From Armatimonadota bacterium (GTDB lineage: Bacteria; Armatimonadota; Hebobacteria; CAIYQO01), in NCBI GenBank assembly GCA_029553475.1, contig JAKPKV010000028.1, positions 186,001 to 250,000 of the forward strand: a DNA stretch of 64,000 nt, written 5' to 3'. The position numbers were made by a program, and so were the translations under genes. Shown here piece by piece: positions 17,019-26,187 of this stretch; the first letter of the stretch is position 1, and each line of letters begins with the position of its first letter. The notes beneath the pieces are model-generated. The model had not been told where the DNA came from. It made no database searches and worked only from the letters and a program-made list of their open reading frames with translations.

Positions 17019-18365
17019 CTACCGCCAGCCGCCCTGGTAGATGCTGTCAGCCGCCGTGTTGTCCGTCAGCCGGATCTGTCCCGTGCCGTCGGCGTGCATC
17101 ACGTAGATCTCATAATTGCCGTCGCGGTCCGAGGAGAAGGCGATCCGGCTCCCGTCCGGGCTCCAGGCGGGAGTGAGGTCATACGCCGCGTTGTCCGTCA
17201 GCCGGGTCTGCCCCGTGCCATCGGCGTGCATCACGTAGATCTCATAATTGCCGTCGCGGTCCGAGTAGAAGGCGATCCGGCTCCCGTCCGGGCTCCAGGC
17301 GGGATGGTAGTCACCCGCCGTGTGGTTAGTCAGCCGGATCGGCCCCGTGCCGTCGGCGTTTATCACGTAGATCTCATAGTTGCCGTCGCGGTCCGAGTGG
17401 AAGGCGATCCGGCTCCCGTCCGGGCTCCAGGCGGGAGCGGTATCAGCCGCCGTGTGGTTGGTCAGCCGGGTCTGCCCCGTGCCGTCGGCGTGCATCACGT
17501 AGATCTCAGGGTTGCCGTCGCGGTACAAGGTAAAAGCGATCCGACTGCCGTCCGGGCTCCAGGCGGGAGAGGCATCAGTCGCCGTGTGGTTGGTCAGCCG
17601 GGTCACCCCACTGCCGTCGGCGTGCATCACGTAGATCTCAGGGTTGCCGTCGCGGTACGAGGTAAAAGCGATCCGGCTCCCGTCCGGGCTCCAGGCGGGA
17701 GAGACCTCATCCGTCGCGTTGTCCGTCAGCCGGGTCTGCCCCGTGCCATCGGCGTGCATCACGTAAATTTGATACTTGCCGTCGCGCCTCGAGACAAAGG
17801 CGATCTCGTTCAGTATCACGATGCCGCCGGGCAGGCCGTCGGCCGGGCGGGTCTCCACGTGGCCGTCTACGAAGGCGGCCACCGTCTTGCCCAGGTGACG
17901 TTCATGGATGTCTCGCGAGGAACTCATCACGGTGACACCGCTTTTCGCGTCGGCGGTGACCGCCCAGATCTCCGGGGCCGTCACCTCGCCCAGCGCCCGG
18001 CCGAACAGCGTGTTCGAGAAGGCGTATTCCGGGGCGGTGTTGGTGCCCCGTCCAGTCTTGGAGGGGCAGTCGTAAATCTGCGGCCCGTTGTAGGCGCCGA
18101 GTTTCGCGGACCACACGGCCGCGTCCCGCGGGGGAAAGGCTTCGTCGTGGTCCTGCACGTACATCAGCACGGCGAGGGCGATCTGGCGCTGGTTATTGAG
18201 GCAGGTGTTGGTGCGCGCTTTTTCGCGCGCCTTCGCAAAGACGGGGAAGAGGATGGCCGCCAGGATGGCGATGATCGCGATCACCACCAGCAATTCAATG
18301 AGGGTGAAGCCTACCCTAACACAAAATTTTGTTTGTATTCTCCGCGTACTCACGAATCGTCGCAT
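17019..18365 (-). CDS. Type II pseudopilin-like protein fused to a six-blade TolB/PD40 propeller
   Basis: 448 residues. Residues 1-45 are a type IV prepilin N-terminus: basic leader, Gly19 then FTLIE with Glu at +5, a hydrophobic helix, and [49 protein letters not shown] around residue 170 is the H-x9-DG signature of DUF1559-type pseudopilins. From about 190 to the end there are six copies of a roughly 42-residue unit ([11 protein letters not shown], [21 protein letters not shown]), a TolB-like propeller. Prepilin peptidase would cut after Gly19, leaving the propeller outside the inner membrane. ATG 18365 has AGGAGG at six bases; GTG 18368 is nearer. A role in a secretion pilus or in binding partners is inferred. 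Confidence 0.85.
   Translation of the reverse strand: MRRFVSTRRIQTKFCVRVGFTLIELLVVIAIIAILAAILFPVFAKAREKARTNTCLNNQRQIALAVLMYVQDHDEAFPPRDAAVWSAKLGAYNGPQIYDCPSKTGRGTNTAPEYAFSNTLFGRALGEVTAPEIWAVTADAKSGVTVMSSSRDIHERHLGKTVAAFVDGHVETRPADGLPGGIVILNEIAFVSRRDGKYQIYVMHADGTGQTRLTDNATDEVSPAWSPDGSRIAFTSYRDGNPEIYVMHADGSGVTRLTNHTATDASPAWSPDGSRIAFTLYRDGNPEIYVMHADGTGQTRLTNHTAADTAPAWSPDGSRIAFHSDRDGNYEIYVINADGTGPIRLTNHTAGDYHPAWSPDGSRIAFYSDRDGNYEIYVMHADGTGQTRLTDNAAYDLTPAWSPDGSRIAFSSDRDGNYEIYVMHADGTGQIRLTDNTAADSIYQGGWR
17036..17800 (-). repeat. Tandem 126-bp coding repeats of the PD40 propeller
   Basis: About six in-frame copies of a 126-bp unit encode the propeller blades. The DNA is nearly identical between copies, for example CGATCCGGCTCCCGTCCGGG recurring at 126-bp spacing. 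That points to recent duplication or gene-conversion between blades. Confidence 0.85.
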
Positions 18366-18394
18366 CACGGGCCTCCTGGCACGATGGATTTTTC

Positions 18395-18423
18395 ATGGTA
18401 CTGCGCTCTTCCCGGGATGTCAA
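18395..18423 (-). promoter_or_regulatory. Promoter of the pseudopilin-propeller gene
   Basis: Perfect TTGACA (18423-18418), 17-nt spacer, TACCAT (18400-18395). It lies about 30 nt upstream of the start codon. Confidence 0.6.
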
Positions 18424-18529
18424 GCGGTTGCTTTGCGGTCTGCCGGGTTTCACGGATTCTTCATGCGCGCGGCGCATCCCATGCTCTTTGACGGATTGTT
18501 TCCGCTTTGGTGGGCTGTTCAGCGGTAGG

Positions 18530-18600
18530 TTTGCGTCCCCCGGATTCAAATCCGGGGCTGGAGAAACGAAGTCCGCCCCCGCGGACTGGCCGGAGCGGAC
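18530..18600. repeat. Double-hairpin intergenic repeat
   Basis: CCCCGGATT-CA-AATCCGGGG (18538-18557, 9-bp stem) is followed by GCTGGAGAAACGAAG and then AGTCCGC-CCCC-GCGGACT (18570-18587, 7-bp stem). The combination resembles dispersed intergenic repeats I associate with GC-rich PVC/Armatimonadota-like genomes. The 502-nt gap 18369-18870 otherwise holds the pseudopilin promoter and the long hairpin at 18721; no gene is seen in it. Confidence 0.55.
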
Positions 18601-18720
18601 CGAGCAACCGGATACCGCGCACAGCGGGAGTCATTTATCAAAAAGTATGCATCGGGATCGCCCGCCCATGATGGCTCGCGAGGACGCTCGCCCGCCCAGA
18701 GTGCGGATGCAGGCCAGGTC

Positions 18721-18777
18721 ACCAAACCCCGTTCGTAGTGAGCCCTGCTGCGTGCCTCACGACGAACGGGGTTTGGT
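18721..18777. terminator. Long perfect hairpin downstream of the UroD-like gene
   Basis: ACCAAACCCCGTTCGT (18721-18736) pairs perfectly with 18762-18777; after a one-base mismatch GTGAG/CTCAC extends the stem around a 13-nt loop. It lies some 95 nt past the 3' end of the UroD-like gene. A terminator, an RNA-stability element or a dispersed palindromic repeat are all possible. Confidence 0.5.
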
Positions 18778-18870
18778 GTTACCGGGGGCAAAGGCGACGG
18801 CGCTCCGCGTTCTGTCGAAGGATGAGGAGCGCACGGCTTACGCGCACCGCGACCGGCGGCGGCGTGATCG

Positions 18871-20025
18871 TTATCCGAACACCGCGCGCAAGCGGTCACA
18901 ATAGTAGCAGACGGTGTCCCATTCGGCGTCGGGGGGGATGCGGTGATCGGGGCAGGGGACGAAGCCGCCGAGCTCGACGAGGGGTTTGAGGCGCTCGACT
19001 TCGGCGTCAACGGCGGCGCGGTCGCGGGCGAAAACCACTTTATTCATGCCGCCCACGCCGCGGATCTCCCGGCCGTACCGCGCGCGCCAGGGGGCGATGC
19101 TGGCATCCCAGGTGCCCACCTCGATGGGGAACATGGTATTGACGCCGTTGTGCAGCCAGGTGGGGATGAGGGCGTCAATCATGCCGTCGCAATCCAGGCT
19201 GATGATCTCGATGCCGTAGCCCTTCACCAGGTCGGTGATGCGCTTATACTGCGGCCCCACCTTCTCCGCGAAGACGGCGGGGGAGATCAGCGGGCCGTTT
19301 TTGAAGCAGATATCCTCCCAAAAGTGGGCGAAGTCGAACTTCGCGCCTGACTCCAGCGCGGCCTTCGTGCACTGGTAGCAGAGCTCGCCTACCGTTGCGA
19401 TGATCTCGTCGAACAGCTCCTCGTCATCGGCCTGCAGGTAGCAGGAATTTTCCACCCCCATGAAGTCGCGAATCTGGCCGTAGAGACTGCCGCAGTGCAG
19501 GCCGTAGTAGTAATCGCGGTCGTCGCGGCGGAGGAACTCACAGCCGCCTTCATCGAAGGGGACCATGATATCGTGCACGCGCACCAGCGCCTTCGTCACG
19601 CGCTCGCCGTCGAACTGGAAGCGGTGCCGGTATTCTTCTTCCCACTCCGTGCGCCCCTTGAAGAGGTGGTCAATCTCCGCCGGGATGCCCTGCGCGCCGG
19701 GGACGTGCAGCACGATGGCGCCGTTGCCGTCCAGGATGTGGCGGGAGCCGTCGGGGAATGCGCGCACCACGCGTGAGGCGAACGCCGGTTTTAGCCGCGT
19801 GTGCGGGTGATAGCAGGCGTAGTAGTTGAAATCGAAGCCCAGCTTCGCGCTGATGGCGGCGTCGGTGGGGTTGCCGTCCGCCCAGGAGCGCGCGTCGTCC
19901 GCGGTGAGGTGGCCCTGCGCCGCCCATTTGTGCAGCGTGTCCGGCCAGAAGCCGAAATGCACCACCGGCAGGCGATCATACGGCTGATAGGTCAACACGG
20001 CGAGACAGCGCTGGCGGTCGTTCAT
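18871..20025 (-). CDS. Uroporphyrinogen decarboxylase-like (UroD/MtaA family) protein
   Basis: 384 residues. It has the UroD-type barrel: NDRQRCLAVLTYQPYDRLPVVHFGFWPDTL at the start, FDFAHFWEDICFKNGPLISPAVF, EIISLDCDGMIDALIPTWLHNGVNTMFPIEV, and CPDHRIPPDAEWDTVCYYCDRLR at the end. Members of this branch are usually not heme-pathway enzymes but relatives of corrinoid-dependent methyltransferases, widespread in Armatimonadota- and Planctomycete-like genomes. The HxD/Cys pattern could bind a metal. No corrinoid protein is adjacent, and the substrate is unknown. Start ATG 20025 follows AAGGAG. Confidence 0.8.
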   Translation of the reverse strand: MNDRQRCLAVLTYQPYDRLPVVHFGFWPDTLHKWAAQGHLTADDARSWADGNPTDAAISAKLGFDFNYYACYHPHTRLKPAFASRVVRAFPDGSRHILDGNGAIVLHVPGAQGIPAEIDHLFKGRTEWEEEYRHRFQFDGERVTKALVRVHDIMVPFDEGGCEFLRRDDRDYYYGLHCGSLYGQIRDFMGVENSCYLQADDEELFDEIIATVGELCYQCTKAALESGAKFDFAHFWEDICFKNGPLISPAVFAEKVGPQYKRITDLVKGYGIEIISLDCDGMIDALIPTWLHNGVNTMFPIEVGTWDASIAPWRARYGREIRGVGGMNKVVFARDRAAVDAEVERLKPLVELGGFVPCPDHRIPPDAEWDTVCYYCDRLRAVFG

Positions 20026-20056
20026 GCGGGCACTCCTTGGACGGGTGGTCGGGGGT

Positions 20057-20065
20057 ATTGTAGCA
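20057..20065 (-). promoter_or_regulatory. Extended -10 promoter element of the UroD-like gene
   Basis: TGCTACAAT on the minus strand (20065-20057) is an extended -10 (TGn plus a 5/6 match to TATAAT). No good -35 is visible. Transcription would begin about 20050, giving a leader of about 25 nt. Confidence 0.45.
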
Positions 20066-20326
20066 GATACGCCGCAGGGAGGTGAAGAGGGAAGAGGTGA
20101 CGGGGTGACGGGGTGACGTATACTGCTACAACGCTAGGTGGAGGGGTGGAGGGGGATGAACGATTACGATGACGATGACGATTATTGAGGGTAACCCGGT
20201 TGGGCGCGGAGGCAAGGTCTCCTATTCTGAAAGGCCCACATGTCTGTCGTCGGGCATCGTGTAGCGGGGAAGGCGGTATGGAACACTCATACCGCGGAAT
20301 TCCGCGGAAAGGAGGGGAGTCGCAAA
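20066..20326. other. Intergenic region with short sequence repeats
   Basis: This non-coding stretch between divergent genes holds a triple TGACGGGG-type run near 20099-20118 and a GATGAC-rich run near 20158-20185. No gene or strong hairpin is seen. Part of it must hold the promoter of the small membrane-protein gene at 20327. Confidence 0.4.
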
Positions 20327-20719
20327 ATGTTTTCACGATGGTATGCGCTCTTCCTGGGATTTTTGCTGGTCGTGCTCGGCATTGCCGGGTTCGTGGCGGC
20401 GGGGAGCATCCCGGCTGCGCAGGGTGGGTTGGTGACGATTTCTGTCATCTGGCTCATCACGGGCATCGTCGGGTTGTGGGTGGGCTTCGCCGTGCGGAAT
20501 CTGGGCACGCTGCGCTGGTTCGCGGGGATCGTCGGCGGCCTCTACTTCCTGTGGGGGATCGTCATGGCGTTCTCGGCGCCGGCGGCGGACGTGGCGACGA
20601 CGATGAGCACGCTGGCGACCGCGGGCGGTCTGAACCTGCTCCTCGGCGCGCTGGGCCTGTCGGCGGCGCTGGTGCCGGCGACGTGGCTGCAGGAACCGTC
20701 GCCGACGATGGCCCGCTAA
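20327..20719 (+). CDS. Small four-helix membrane protein, DUF4383-like
   Basis: 130 residues from ATG 20327 (GGAGGGGA upstream). Four hydrophobic helices at about 5-27, 36-58, 66-86 and 97-118: ALFLGFLLVVLGIAGFV, ISVIWLITGIVGLWVGF, WFAGIVGGLYFLWGIVMAF. The pattern is close to DUF4383-type proteins, but the match is by eye. Stand-alone gene with a terminator behind it. Function unknown. Confidence 0.65.
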   Translation: MFSRWYALFLGFLLVVLGIAGFVAAGSIPAAQGGLVTISVIWLITGIVGLWVGFAVRNLGTLRWFAGIVGGLYFLWGIVMAFSAPAADVATTMSTLATAGGLNLLLGALGLSAALVPATWLQEPSPTMAR

Positions 20720-20779
20720 GGCCGTCCTCCGCCGCGGCGGATGTCAACTTCGATCACACGCAGACCGTGCGTCCCCGCA

Positions 20780-20805
20780 GCGCCCCCCGTGAAAGCGGGG
20801 GGCGC
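20780..20805. terminator. Bidirectional terminator hairpin
   Basis: GCGCCCCCCG pairs with CGGGGGGCGC across a 6-nt loop, between the convergent membrane-protein and hydrolase genes. GGTTTCGCGTT follows on the plus strand. Confidence 0.7.
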
Positions 20806-20814
20806 GGTTTCGCG

Positions 20815-21471
20815 TTAGTCGGGGCGCCGGTCCGCCAGGTGGCGCTGGAACCAGTCGAGGGCGAGTCGGGCGACGTCATCGAGGGCGCCGGGTTCCTCGA
20901 AGAGATGGGTGGCGCCGGGGATGATGGCCAGCGCTTTTTCCGCGGTGAGCGCCGCCAGCGCGCGGCGATTGAGATCAATGACGATGTCGTCTTCCCCGCC
21001 GACGATGAGGAGCGTGGGCGCCGCCACGCGCGCCAGCGCGGACAGCGCCAGGTCGGGCCGGCCGCCGCGGGAGACCACGGCACGGACGAGATGGCCGAGT
21101 TCCGCCGCCGCGCGCAGCGCCGCCGCCGCGCCGGTGCTGGCGCCAAAAAAACCGATCGCGAGCCGCGCCGCGCGCGGGTCGGCCAACGCCCAGCGCGTGA
21201 CGGCGATGAGGCGCTCGGTGAGCAGCGCGATATCGAACCGCCGCGCATACACGCGGCCTTCGTCCGGGGTCAGCAGGTCGAAGAGGAGCGTGGCCATGCC
21301 GCCGGCGCGCAGCGCGCGGGCGACGGCGACATGGCGCGGGCTGCGGCGGCTGCTGCCGCTGCCGTGCGCGAAGATGACCAATCCGCGCGCGCCCGCCGGC
21401 ACGCCCAGGTCACCCGGCAAGCGTATATCATGCAGGGGAATCGTCACGGTGACGGGTTCAGTCTCCGACAT
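20815..21471 (-). CDS. Alpha/beta hydrolase, dienelactone-hydrolase-like
   Basis: 218 residues. An alpha/beta-hydrolase fold with VIFAHGSGSS (oxyanion turn), the nucleophile elbow GFFGASTGAAAA with Ser, then the acid GGEDDIV and His in PGATHLFEEPGALDD. This branch is commonly encoded beside, or fused to, a phosphoribosyltransferase. Here the ATG overlaps the stop of the phosphoribosyltransferase-PRPP synthetase gene by one base (TGATG), so the two are translationally coupled. The substrate is unknown. Confidence 0.85.
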   Translation of the reverse strand: MSETEPVTVTIPLHDIRLPGDLGVPAGARGLVIFAHGSGSSRRSPRHVAVARALRAGGMATLLFDLLTPDEGRVYARRFDIALLTERLIAVTRWALADPRAARLAIGFFGASTGAAAALRAAAELGHLVRAVVSRGGRPDLALSALARVAAPTLLIVGGEDDIVIDLNRRALAALTAEKALAIIPGATHLFEEPGALDDVARLALDWFQRHLADRRPD

Positions 21472-23003
21472 CAGCCTCCTCCCGCGCCATGCGCGATGAG
21501 CAGCGGCGCGGCGCGCAGCACGTGGATACGGTCATCCAGGCGCGGCTCGCCCACCGGCACGGTATCGAGGCAGACGAGTTTCGTCACGCCTTCGTCCCAC
21601 AGGCGCGGCCAGGCGTCGCCGGTGAAGAGGGCGTGGCTGACCATCACCAGCATCTCGCGCGCGCCCACCCGGCGCAGCGCCCGCGCGCAGGCGATGAGGG
21701 TGCCGCCGGTATCGAGGATGTCGTCCACGATCACCGCGCGGCGGCCGACCGCGCCGTGCAGCACGCCGGTGACGCCCGCCGGCTCGCGCGTCTTTTCCAT
21801 CCACGCCAGCGGTGCGGCGATGCCGGCGGCGGCGCGCACCGCGTCCGCGCGCGCCATCGCGCCGGCGTCCGGGGCGACGACGACGGCATCCTGAAAGGCG
21901 AACCGCAGCACCGCTTCAGCGAAGAGGCGGGCCGGCGAGAGCGAGGCCAGCGGGATCGGGAAGAGCTCCCCCACCCGCGCGCTGTGCACGTCAATGGTGA
22001 CGACGCGCGCGACCCCCGACGCCTGCAGCAGCGCGCCGAGCCACGCCGTCGCCCGGCTGCGGCCGGCTTCCTCGCGATCCTGGCGCGTGTAGGCGAGATA
22101 CGGCGCGAGCAGCGTCACCGCCGCCGCGCCCTGACGGCGCAGGGTATCACACAGCAGCAGCGCTGCGAGGAGTTGCTCGTCGGGCGGCGCGAGCGAGGCC
22201 AGCACCGCGCAGTCGCCCGCGGCCGGCGCGTGGAGATCAATCCCCAACTCGCCGTTCGGGAAGCGGATGATCCCCCACGCTCCGGCCTCCATCGGCACGG
22301 CCTCCCGCAGCTCCCGCGCGAGGTCGCCATACCCGGGCAGGTGGAAGAGGCGCACGGTGTCGCCCGCGAGCAGGCCCATCACCTCCTCATCCGTCACCTG
22401 GTGAAAATCGTCGTAATAGCTGCCGACGGCGCCGAAGACGCCGGCGGGAATCTCCACCGCCACCACGTCATCTACTTCCTCCGCCAACACCGCCGCCGTT
22501 TCGCGTGGCACGATGGGCACGGCGACGACGATGCGGCGGGGGTGACGGCCGCGCACCTCGCGAATCGCCGCGCGCATGGTCAGGCCGGTGGCGATGCCGT
22601 CATCCACGAGGATAGCGGTCTTCCCTTCCGGTGATCGCGGCGCGCGCACGCCCAGGTAGCGCTCGCGCCGGCGCGCGGCTTCGCGGCGCGCGGTCTCCAC
22701 CGCCGCCCCCAGCCAGTGAGGGTCGAGGACGGCTTCCTCGCGCGGATTGCACACCGGATCGCCGGTCTCCGTCACCGCGCAGACGGCATATTCCGGGTTG
22801 GCCGGGTGACCGACCTTGCGGGCGATGAGCACGTCCAGCGGCGCCTGCAGGGCGCGCGCCACCGCCGCCCCTAGCGCCACCCCGCCGCGCGGCAGCGCGT
22901 AGACCACCGCGTCCGTCCCGGCATACGCCGCCAGCCGGGCGGCCAGTTGCCGCCCGGCGTCCTCGCGGTCGCGAAAGCGTCGCTGATCGCCCCCTGCGCG
23001 CAT
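21471..23003 (-). CDS. Phosphoribosyltransferase fused to PRPP synthetase-like domain
   Basis: 510 residues. N-terminal half (about 1-220): a type I phosphoribosyltransferase with YALPRGGVALGAAVA and the PRPP loop ILVDDGIATGLTMRAA. C-terminal half (about 240-505): a ribose-phosphate pyrophosphokinase-like domain with IIRFPNGELGIDL, PYLAYTRQDREE, VVTIDVHSARV, and VIVDDILDTGGTLIACARAL. The PRPP-making and PRPP-using folds in one chain suggest channelling, or a salvage or repair function of unknown substrate. ATG 23003 sits seven bases after TACAAT, so a leaderless message is likely. An upstream start at 23099 is possible but would contain the promoter. Confidence 0.85.
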   Translation of the reverse strand: MRAGGDQRRFRDREDAGRQLAARLAAYAGTDAVVYALPRGGVALGAAVARALQAPLDVLIARKVGHPANPEYAVCAVTETGDPVCNPREEAVLDPHWLGAAVETARREAARRRERYLGVRAPRSPEGKTAILVDDGIATGLTMRAAIREVRGRHPRRIVVAVPIVPRETAAVLAEEVDDVVAVEIPAGVFGAVGSYYDDFHQVTDEEVMGLLAGDTVRLFHLPGYGDLARELREAVPMEAGAWGIIRFPNGELGIDLHAPAAGDCAVLASLAPPDEQLLAALLLCDTLRRQGAAAVTLLAPYLAYTRQDREEAGRSRATAWLGALLQASGVARVVTIDVHSARVGELFPIPLASLSPARLFAEAVLRFAFQDAVVVAPDAGAMARADAVRAAAGIAAPLAWMEKTREPAGVTGVLHGAVGRRAVIVDDILDTGGTLIACARALRRVGAREMLVMVSHALFTGDAWPRLWDEGVTKLVCLDTVPVGEPRLDDRIHVLRAAPLLIAHGAGGG

Positions 23004-23009
23004 ATCGCC

Positions 23010-23015
23010 ATTGTA
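23010..23015 (-). promoter_or_regulatory. -10 element placing transcription start at the ATG
   Basis: TACAAT (23015-23010, minus strand) lies six bases from ATG 23003, which would make the A of ATG the transcript's first base. No convincing -35 is seen. Confidence 0.45.
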
Positions 23016-23222
23016 TACCGGCCCGCGCCGGCGTGGGTAGCATCCCCCGCCCACAGATGTCTGCTGTTGTCGCGCGATGGCCACGGGATATCGGCGCACC
23101 GCGAATGATGGCCAGGAGCAGGGAATCCGCGATACAAGCGGAAGTATTGGTGAAGCCCGGTTCAGGCGCCGGCTTTCCGGTGATGTGTGGGAAGTCGCAC
23201 CGGCGGGCGAGGGGATTTCCGG

Positions 23223-23228
23223 TAGAAT
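23223..23228 (+). promoter_or_regulatory. -10-like element before the nuo operon
   Basis: TAGAAT (23223-23228) is a 5/6 match to the -10 consensus, 30 nt upstream of nuoA. No -35 of good fit was found at the right distance. Confidence 0.35.
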
Positions 23229-23258
23229 ACAGCATCACCCGACGGAAAGGTCGTCGTC

Positions 23259-23678
23259 GTGCCGTTGCTCTGGCCGCTGCTGGTCTACATTATCGTGGTG
23301 TGCATCCTGGTGGCGGGGATGCTGGGCGCGTCCTACGTGCTCGGCCAGCGCCACCGGGAGGCGTCCACGGACGTGCCGTATGAATCAGGGATGACGCCGA
23401 CCGGCTCCGCGCGCCTGCGCTTCCCGGCGGAGTTTTACCTGGTCGGCATGTTCTTCGTGATCTTTGACCTGGAGCTGGTGTTCACCTTCGCCTGGGCCAT
23501 CGCGGCGCGGGCGCTGCCGCGTGAGCTGCGGTGGATCGGCTATGCCGAGATCGCCATCTTCATCGCCGTGCTGCTGGCGGGATTGGTCTACCTCTGGCGG
23601 GCGGGCGCGCTGGACTGGGGCAGATCGCGCCGCGCGACGGCGGAGAAAGGGGAGCGCCGGCATGCCGCTCTTCCGTAA
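23259..23678 (+). CDS. nuoA: NADH-quinone oxidoreductase subunit A
   Basis: 139 residues, GTG start with GAAAGG upstream. Three transmembrane helices and the conserved loop [32 protein letters not shown] identify subunit A (ND3), part of the quinone-site region of complex I in the inner membrane. It opens a 13-gene operon in the standard order. The last 17 bases overlap nuoB. Confidence 0.95.
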   Translation: MPLLWPLLVYIIVVCILVAGMLGASYVLGQRHREASTDVPYESGMTPTGSARLRFPAEFYLVGMFFVIFDLELVFTFAWAIAARALPRELRWIGYAEIAIFIAVLLAGLVYLWRAGALDWGRSRRATAEKGERRHAALP

Positions 23679-24291
23679 GCCCCCCGCTCCCCCGGTCGCG
23701 ACGGCGTCCCCCGTTGACGAGAGCGTGCGGCGCAGCGTGCTGCTCACTCGCCTGCAGGACGTGCTGGCGTGGGGCCGCAAGAACTCGTTGTGGCCATTCA
23801 ATTTCGGCCTCTCCTGCTGTTTCGTGGAGATGGCCACCAGCATCACCAGCCGGTATGACATCGCGCGCTTCGGCGCGGAGGTCATTCGCGGCACCCCGCG
23901 CGAGGCGGACGTGATGGTCATCGCCGGCACCGTCTTCATCAAGATGGCGCCGGTCATCAAGCACCTCTACGCGCAGATGATGGAGCCGCGCTGGGTGATC
24001 AGCATGGGCTCCTGCGCGAACTCCGGCGGGATGTATGACATCTACAGCGTGGTGCAGGGGGTGGACAGCATCCTGCCGGTGGATGTCTACATCCAGGGCT
24101 GCCCGCCCAGCCCGGACGCCTTCATGCACGGGCTGCTGCTGCTGCGCGACGCGGTGGGCCGCGAACAGCGCCCGCTGAGCTGGCTCGTCGGGTCGCAGGG
24201 GGTGGTGAAGGCGGAGCGGCCGGTCCGGCGCGACCTGCGGCGGGAGGAGCGGATGCGGGAGACGGTGCTGCGGCCGCCGGATACGGTGTGA
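23662..24291 (+). CDS. nuoB: NADH-quinone oxidoreductase subunit B
   Basis: 209 residues. It carries the N2 [4Fe-4S] cluster: the tandem Cys in LSCCFVEMA, then [10 protein letters not shown] and the [12 protein letters not shown] Cys. It passes electrons to quinone next to subunit D. It starts inside the end of nuoA. The C-terminal tail after residue 175 is strongly basic. Confidence 0.95.
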   Translation: MPLFRKPPAPPVATASPVDESVRRSVLLTRLQDVLAWGRKNSLWPFNFGLSCCFVEMATSITSRYDIARFGAEVIRGTPREADVMVIAGTVFIKMAPVIKHLYAQMMEPRWVISMGSCANSGGMYDIYSVVQGVDSILPVDVYIQGCPPSPDAFMHGLLLLRDAVGREQRPLSWLVGSQGVVKAERPVRRDLRREERMRETVLRPPDTV

Positions 24292-24330
24292 GGGGGGGCG
24301 AGTTAGGGATTGGGGATTAGGGGTGGCGGG
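24292..24330 (+). other. G-quadruplex-type G-run motif between nuoB and nuoCD
   Basis: Five G-tracts (24292-24298, 24306-24308, 24312-24315, 24320-24323, 24328-24330) with loops of 3-7 nt satisfy the G3+N1-7 rule on the coding strand. The core GGGGATTAGGGG resembles GGGGATT-type intergenic repeats of other bacteria. Confidence 0.55.
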
Positions 24331-24435
24331 TTGTCACGTCGTATCTGCCATGCCAACGGTAGCGTGTGCCCGCCTGCCTGCCCCGACGTGGGTGGCGCGC
24401 GGGGGCGCTGTTCGGCGGAGGAGAGGGCATTTTTC

Positions 24436-26184
24436 GTGGTCGTTGAGGCGCAGACGGATATCATCGCGGAGCTGCGGGGGCGTTTTCCCGGCGTGACGGC
24501 GCAAGAGACGGCGGACGGGGTGCCGACGGCGTGGGCGGCGCCGGCGGCGGTGCGTGACGTGCTGCGCTACCTGCATCGCGACGCGCCGCGGCCCTTCCGC
24601 ATGCTGTACGACCTGACGGCGATAGACGAGCGGACGCGGACGCATCGCGACGGGCAGCCGGCGGGCGACTTTTCGGTGGTCTATCACCTGCTCTCGCCGG
24701 AGCGCAACGCCGACGTGCGGGTGAAGACGGCGCTGGACGGCGACGCCCCGTCGCTGCCGACCATCACCGATCTCTGTCCCGCCGCCGACTGGTACGAGCG
24801 CGAGGCATGGGACATGTTCGGCATCACCTTCGCCGGGCACCCGCGCCCGCGGCGCCTCCTGCTGCCGCCGTGGTGGGAGGGACACGCGCTGCGCAAGGAG
24901 CATCCCGCCCGGCGCACGGAGATGGGGCCGTTTCCGCTGCCGGATGACGCGCACCTGGCGTATGAAGAACAGATGCGCTTCCGCCCGGAGGAGTGGGGGC
25001 TGGCGACCGAGGGCGAGGACTTTGACTACCTATTCCTCAACATCGGCCCGAACCACCCCGCCACGCATGGCGTGCTGCGGCTGGCCGTGCAGCTCGATGG
25101 GCAGGAAGTGGTGGAGGTGATACCGGATATCGGCTTCCATCACCGCGGCGCGGAGAAGATGGGCGAGCGGCAGAGCTGGCACACGTACATCCCGTATACC
25201 GACCGCATTGACTACCTGTCCGGCGTGCTGAACGAGTTCCCCTACGTGCTGGCGGTGGAGGCGCTGGCGGGCATCGCCGTGCCCGACCGGGCGCGGGTGA
25301 TCCGCATCATGCTGGCGGAGCTGTTCCGCGTCATCAGCCACCTGGTCTTTTTTGGCACCTTCGTGCAGGATCTCGGCATGATGTCGCCGGTGTTTTACTT
25401 TTTCACCGACCGCGAGCGCGCGCTGAGCATCATCTCGGCGATCACCGGCGGGCGCATGCATCCCAGTTATTTCCGCATCGGCGGCGTCGCCCTCGACCTG
25501 CCGGGGGGGTGGGAGCCGATGGTGCGCGACTTCCTCGCGCATATGCGGCGACAGCTTGACGAATATCTGGCCTCGGTGGTGCGCAACGGCATCTACCGCC
25601 TGCGCACGGTGGGCATCAGCGAGCTGACCAGCGCGCAGGCGATAGCCTGGGGGGCGTCGGGACCGGTGCTGCGCGCGACGGGGCTGGCGTGGGACCTGCG
25701 CAAGCAGCAGCCCTACGGGGGGTATGACCAGTTCGACTTCGAGGTGCCGGTGGGCACGCGCGGCGACACCTATGACCGCGCGCTGGTGCACCTGGAGGAG
25801 ATGCGGCAGAGCCTGCGCATCATCGAGCAATGCGCCGACGCCATGCCCGCCGGCCCCTATATCGCGGAGCATCCGCTGGCCACGCCGCCGCCCAAGGCGC
25901 GCACGCTGCACGATATCGAAACGCTCATTGACCACTTCCTCGGCGTCAGCTGGGGACCGGTGATCCCCCCCGGGGAGGCGATGGGACGGGTGGAAGGCGC
26001 GAAGGGGATGTACAGCTACTACCTAGTGAGCGACAGCAGCACGATGTCTTACCGCACGCGCATCCGCACGCCATCTTTCGCGCACATCCAGCTGCTGCCG
26101 CATATCTCACGGGGGCTGATGGTGCCGGATTTGATCGCCGCGCTGGCGAGCCTGGATTTCGTACTGGGGGAGATTGATCGGTAA
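24436..26184 (+). CDS. nuoCD: NADH-quinone oxidoreductase subunits C and D, fused
   Basis: 582 residues. Residues about 1-175 are subunit C ([38 protein letters not shown]). The rest is subunit D ([52 protein letters not shown], ending [10 protein letters not shown]), which forms the quinone pocket with NuoB. The fusion is known in other bacteria. GTG 24436 was chosen because it fits the subunit C start and has GAGGAGAGG upstream. The open frame runs on to 24310 but contains the G-run region. Confidence 0.95.
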   Translation: MVVEAQTDIIAELRGRFPGVTAQETADGVPTAWAAPAAVRDVLRYLHRDAPRPFRMLYDLTAIDERTRTHRDGQPAGDFSVVYHLLSPERNADVRVKTALDGDAPSLPTITDLCPAADWYEREAWDMFGITFAGHPRPRRLLLPPWWEGHALRKEHPARRTEMGPFPLPDDAHLAYEEQMRFRPEEWGLATEGEDFDYLFLNIGPNHPATHGVLRLAVQLDGQEVVEVIPDIGFHHRGAEKMGERQSWHTYIPYTDRIDYLSGVLNEFPYVLAVEALAGIAVPDRARVIRIMLAELFRVISHLVFFGTFVQDLGMMSPVFYFFTDRERALSIISAITGGRMHPSYFRIGGVALDLPGGWEPMVRDFLAHMRRQLDEYLASVVRNGIYRLRTVGISELTSAQAIAWGASGPVLRATGLAWDLRKQQPYGGYDQFDFEVPVGTRGDTYDRALVHLEEMRQSLRIIEQCADAMPAGPYIAEHPLATPPPKARTLHDIETLIDHFLGVSWGPVIPPGEAMGRVEGAKGMYSYYLVSDSSTMSYRTRIRTPSFAHIQLLPHISRGLMVPDLIAALASLDFVLGEIDR

Positions 26185-26187
26185 TGG

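Noticed and set aside
17036-17800. Regular 126-bp periodicity, possible CRISPR or minisatellite
   Set aside because: The repeats are in frame and encode PD40 propeller blades; there are no unique spacers.
18537-18560. GGATTCAAATCC, like a tRNA T-arm
   Set aside because: No acceptor, D or anticodon arms can be built around it; it is a simple hairpin.
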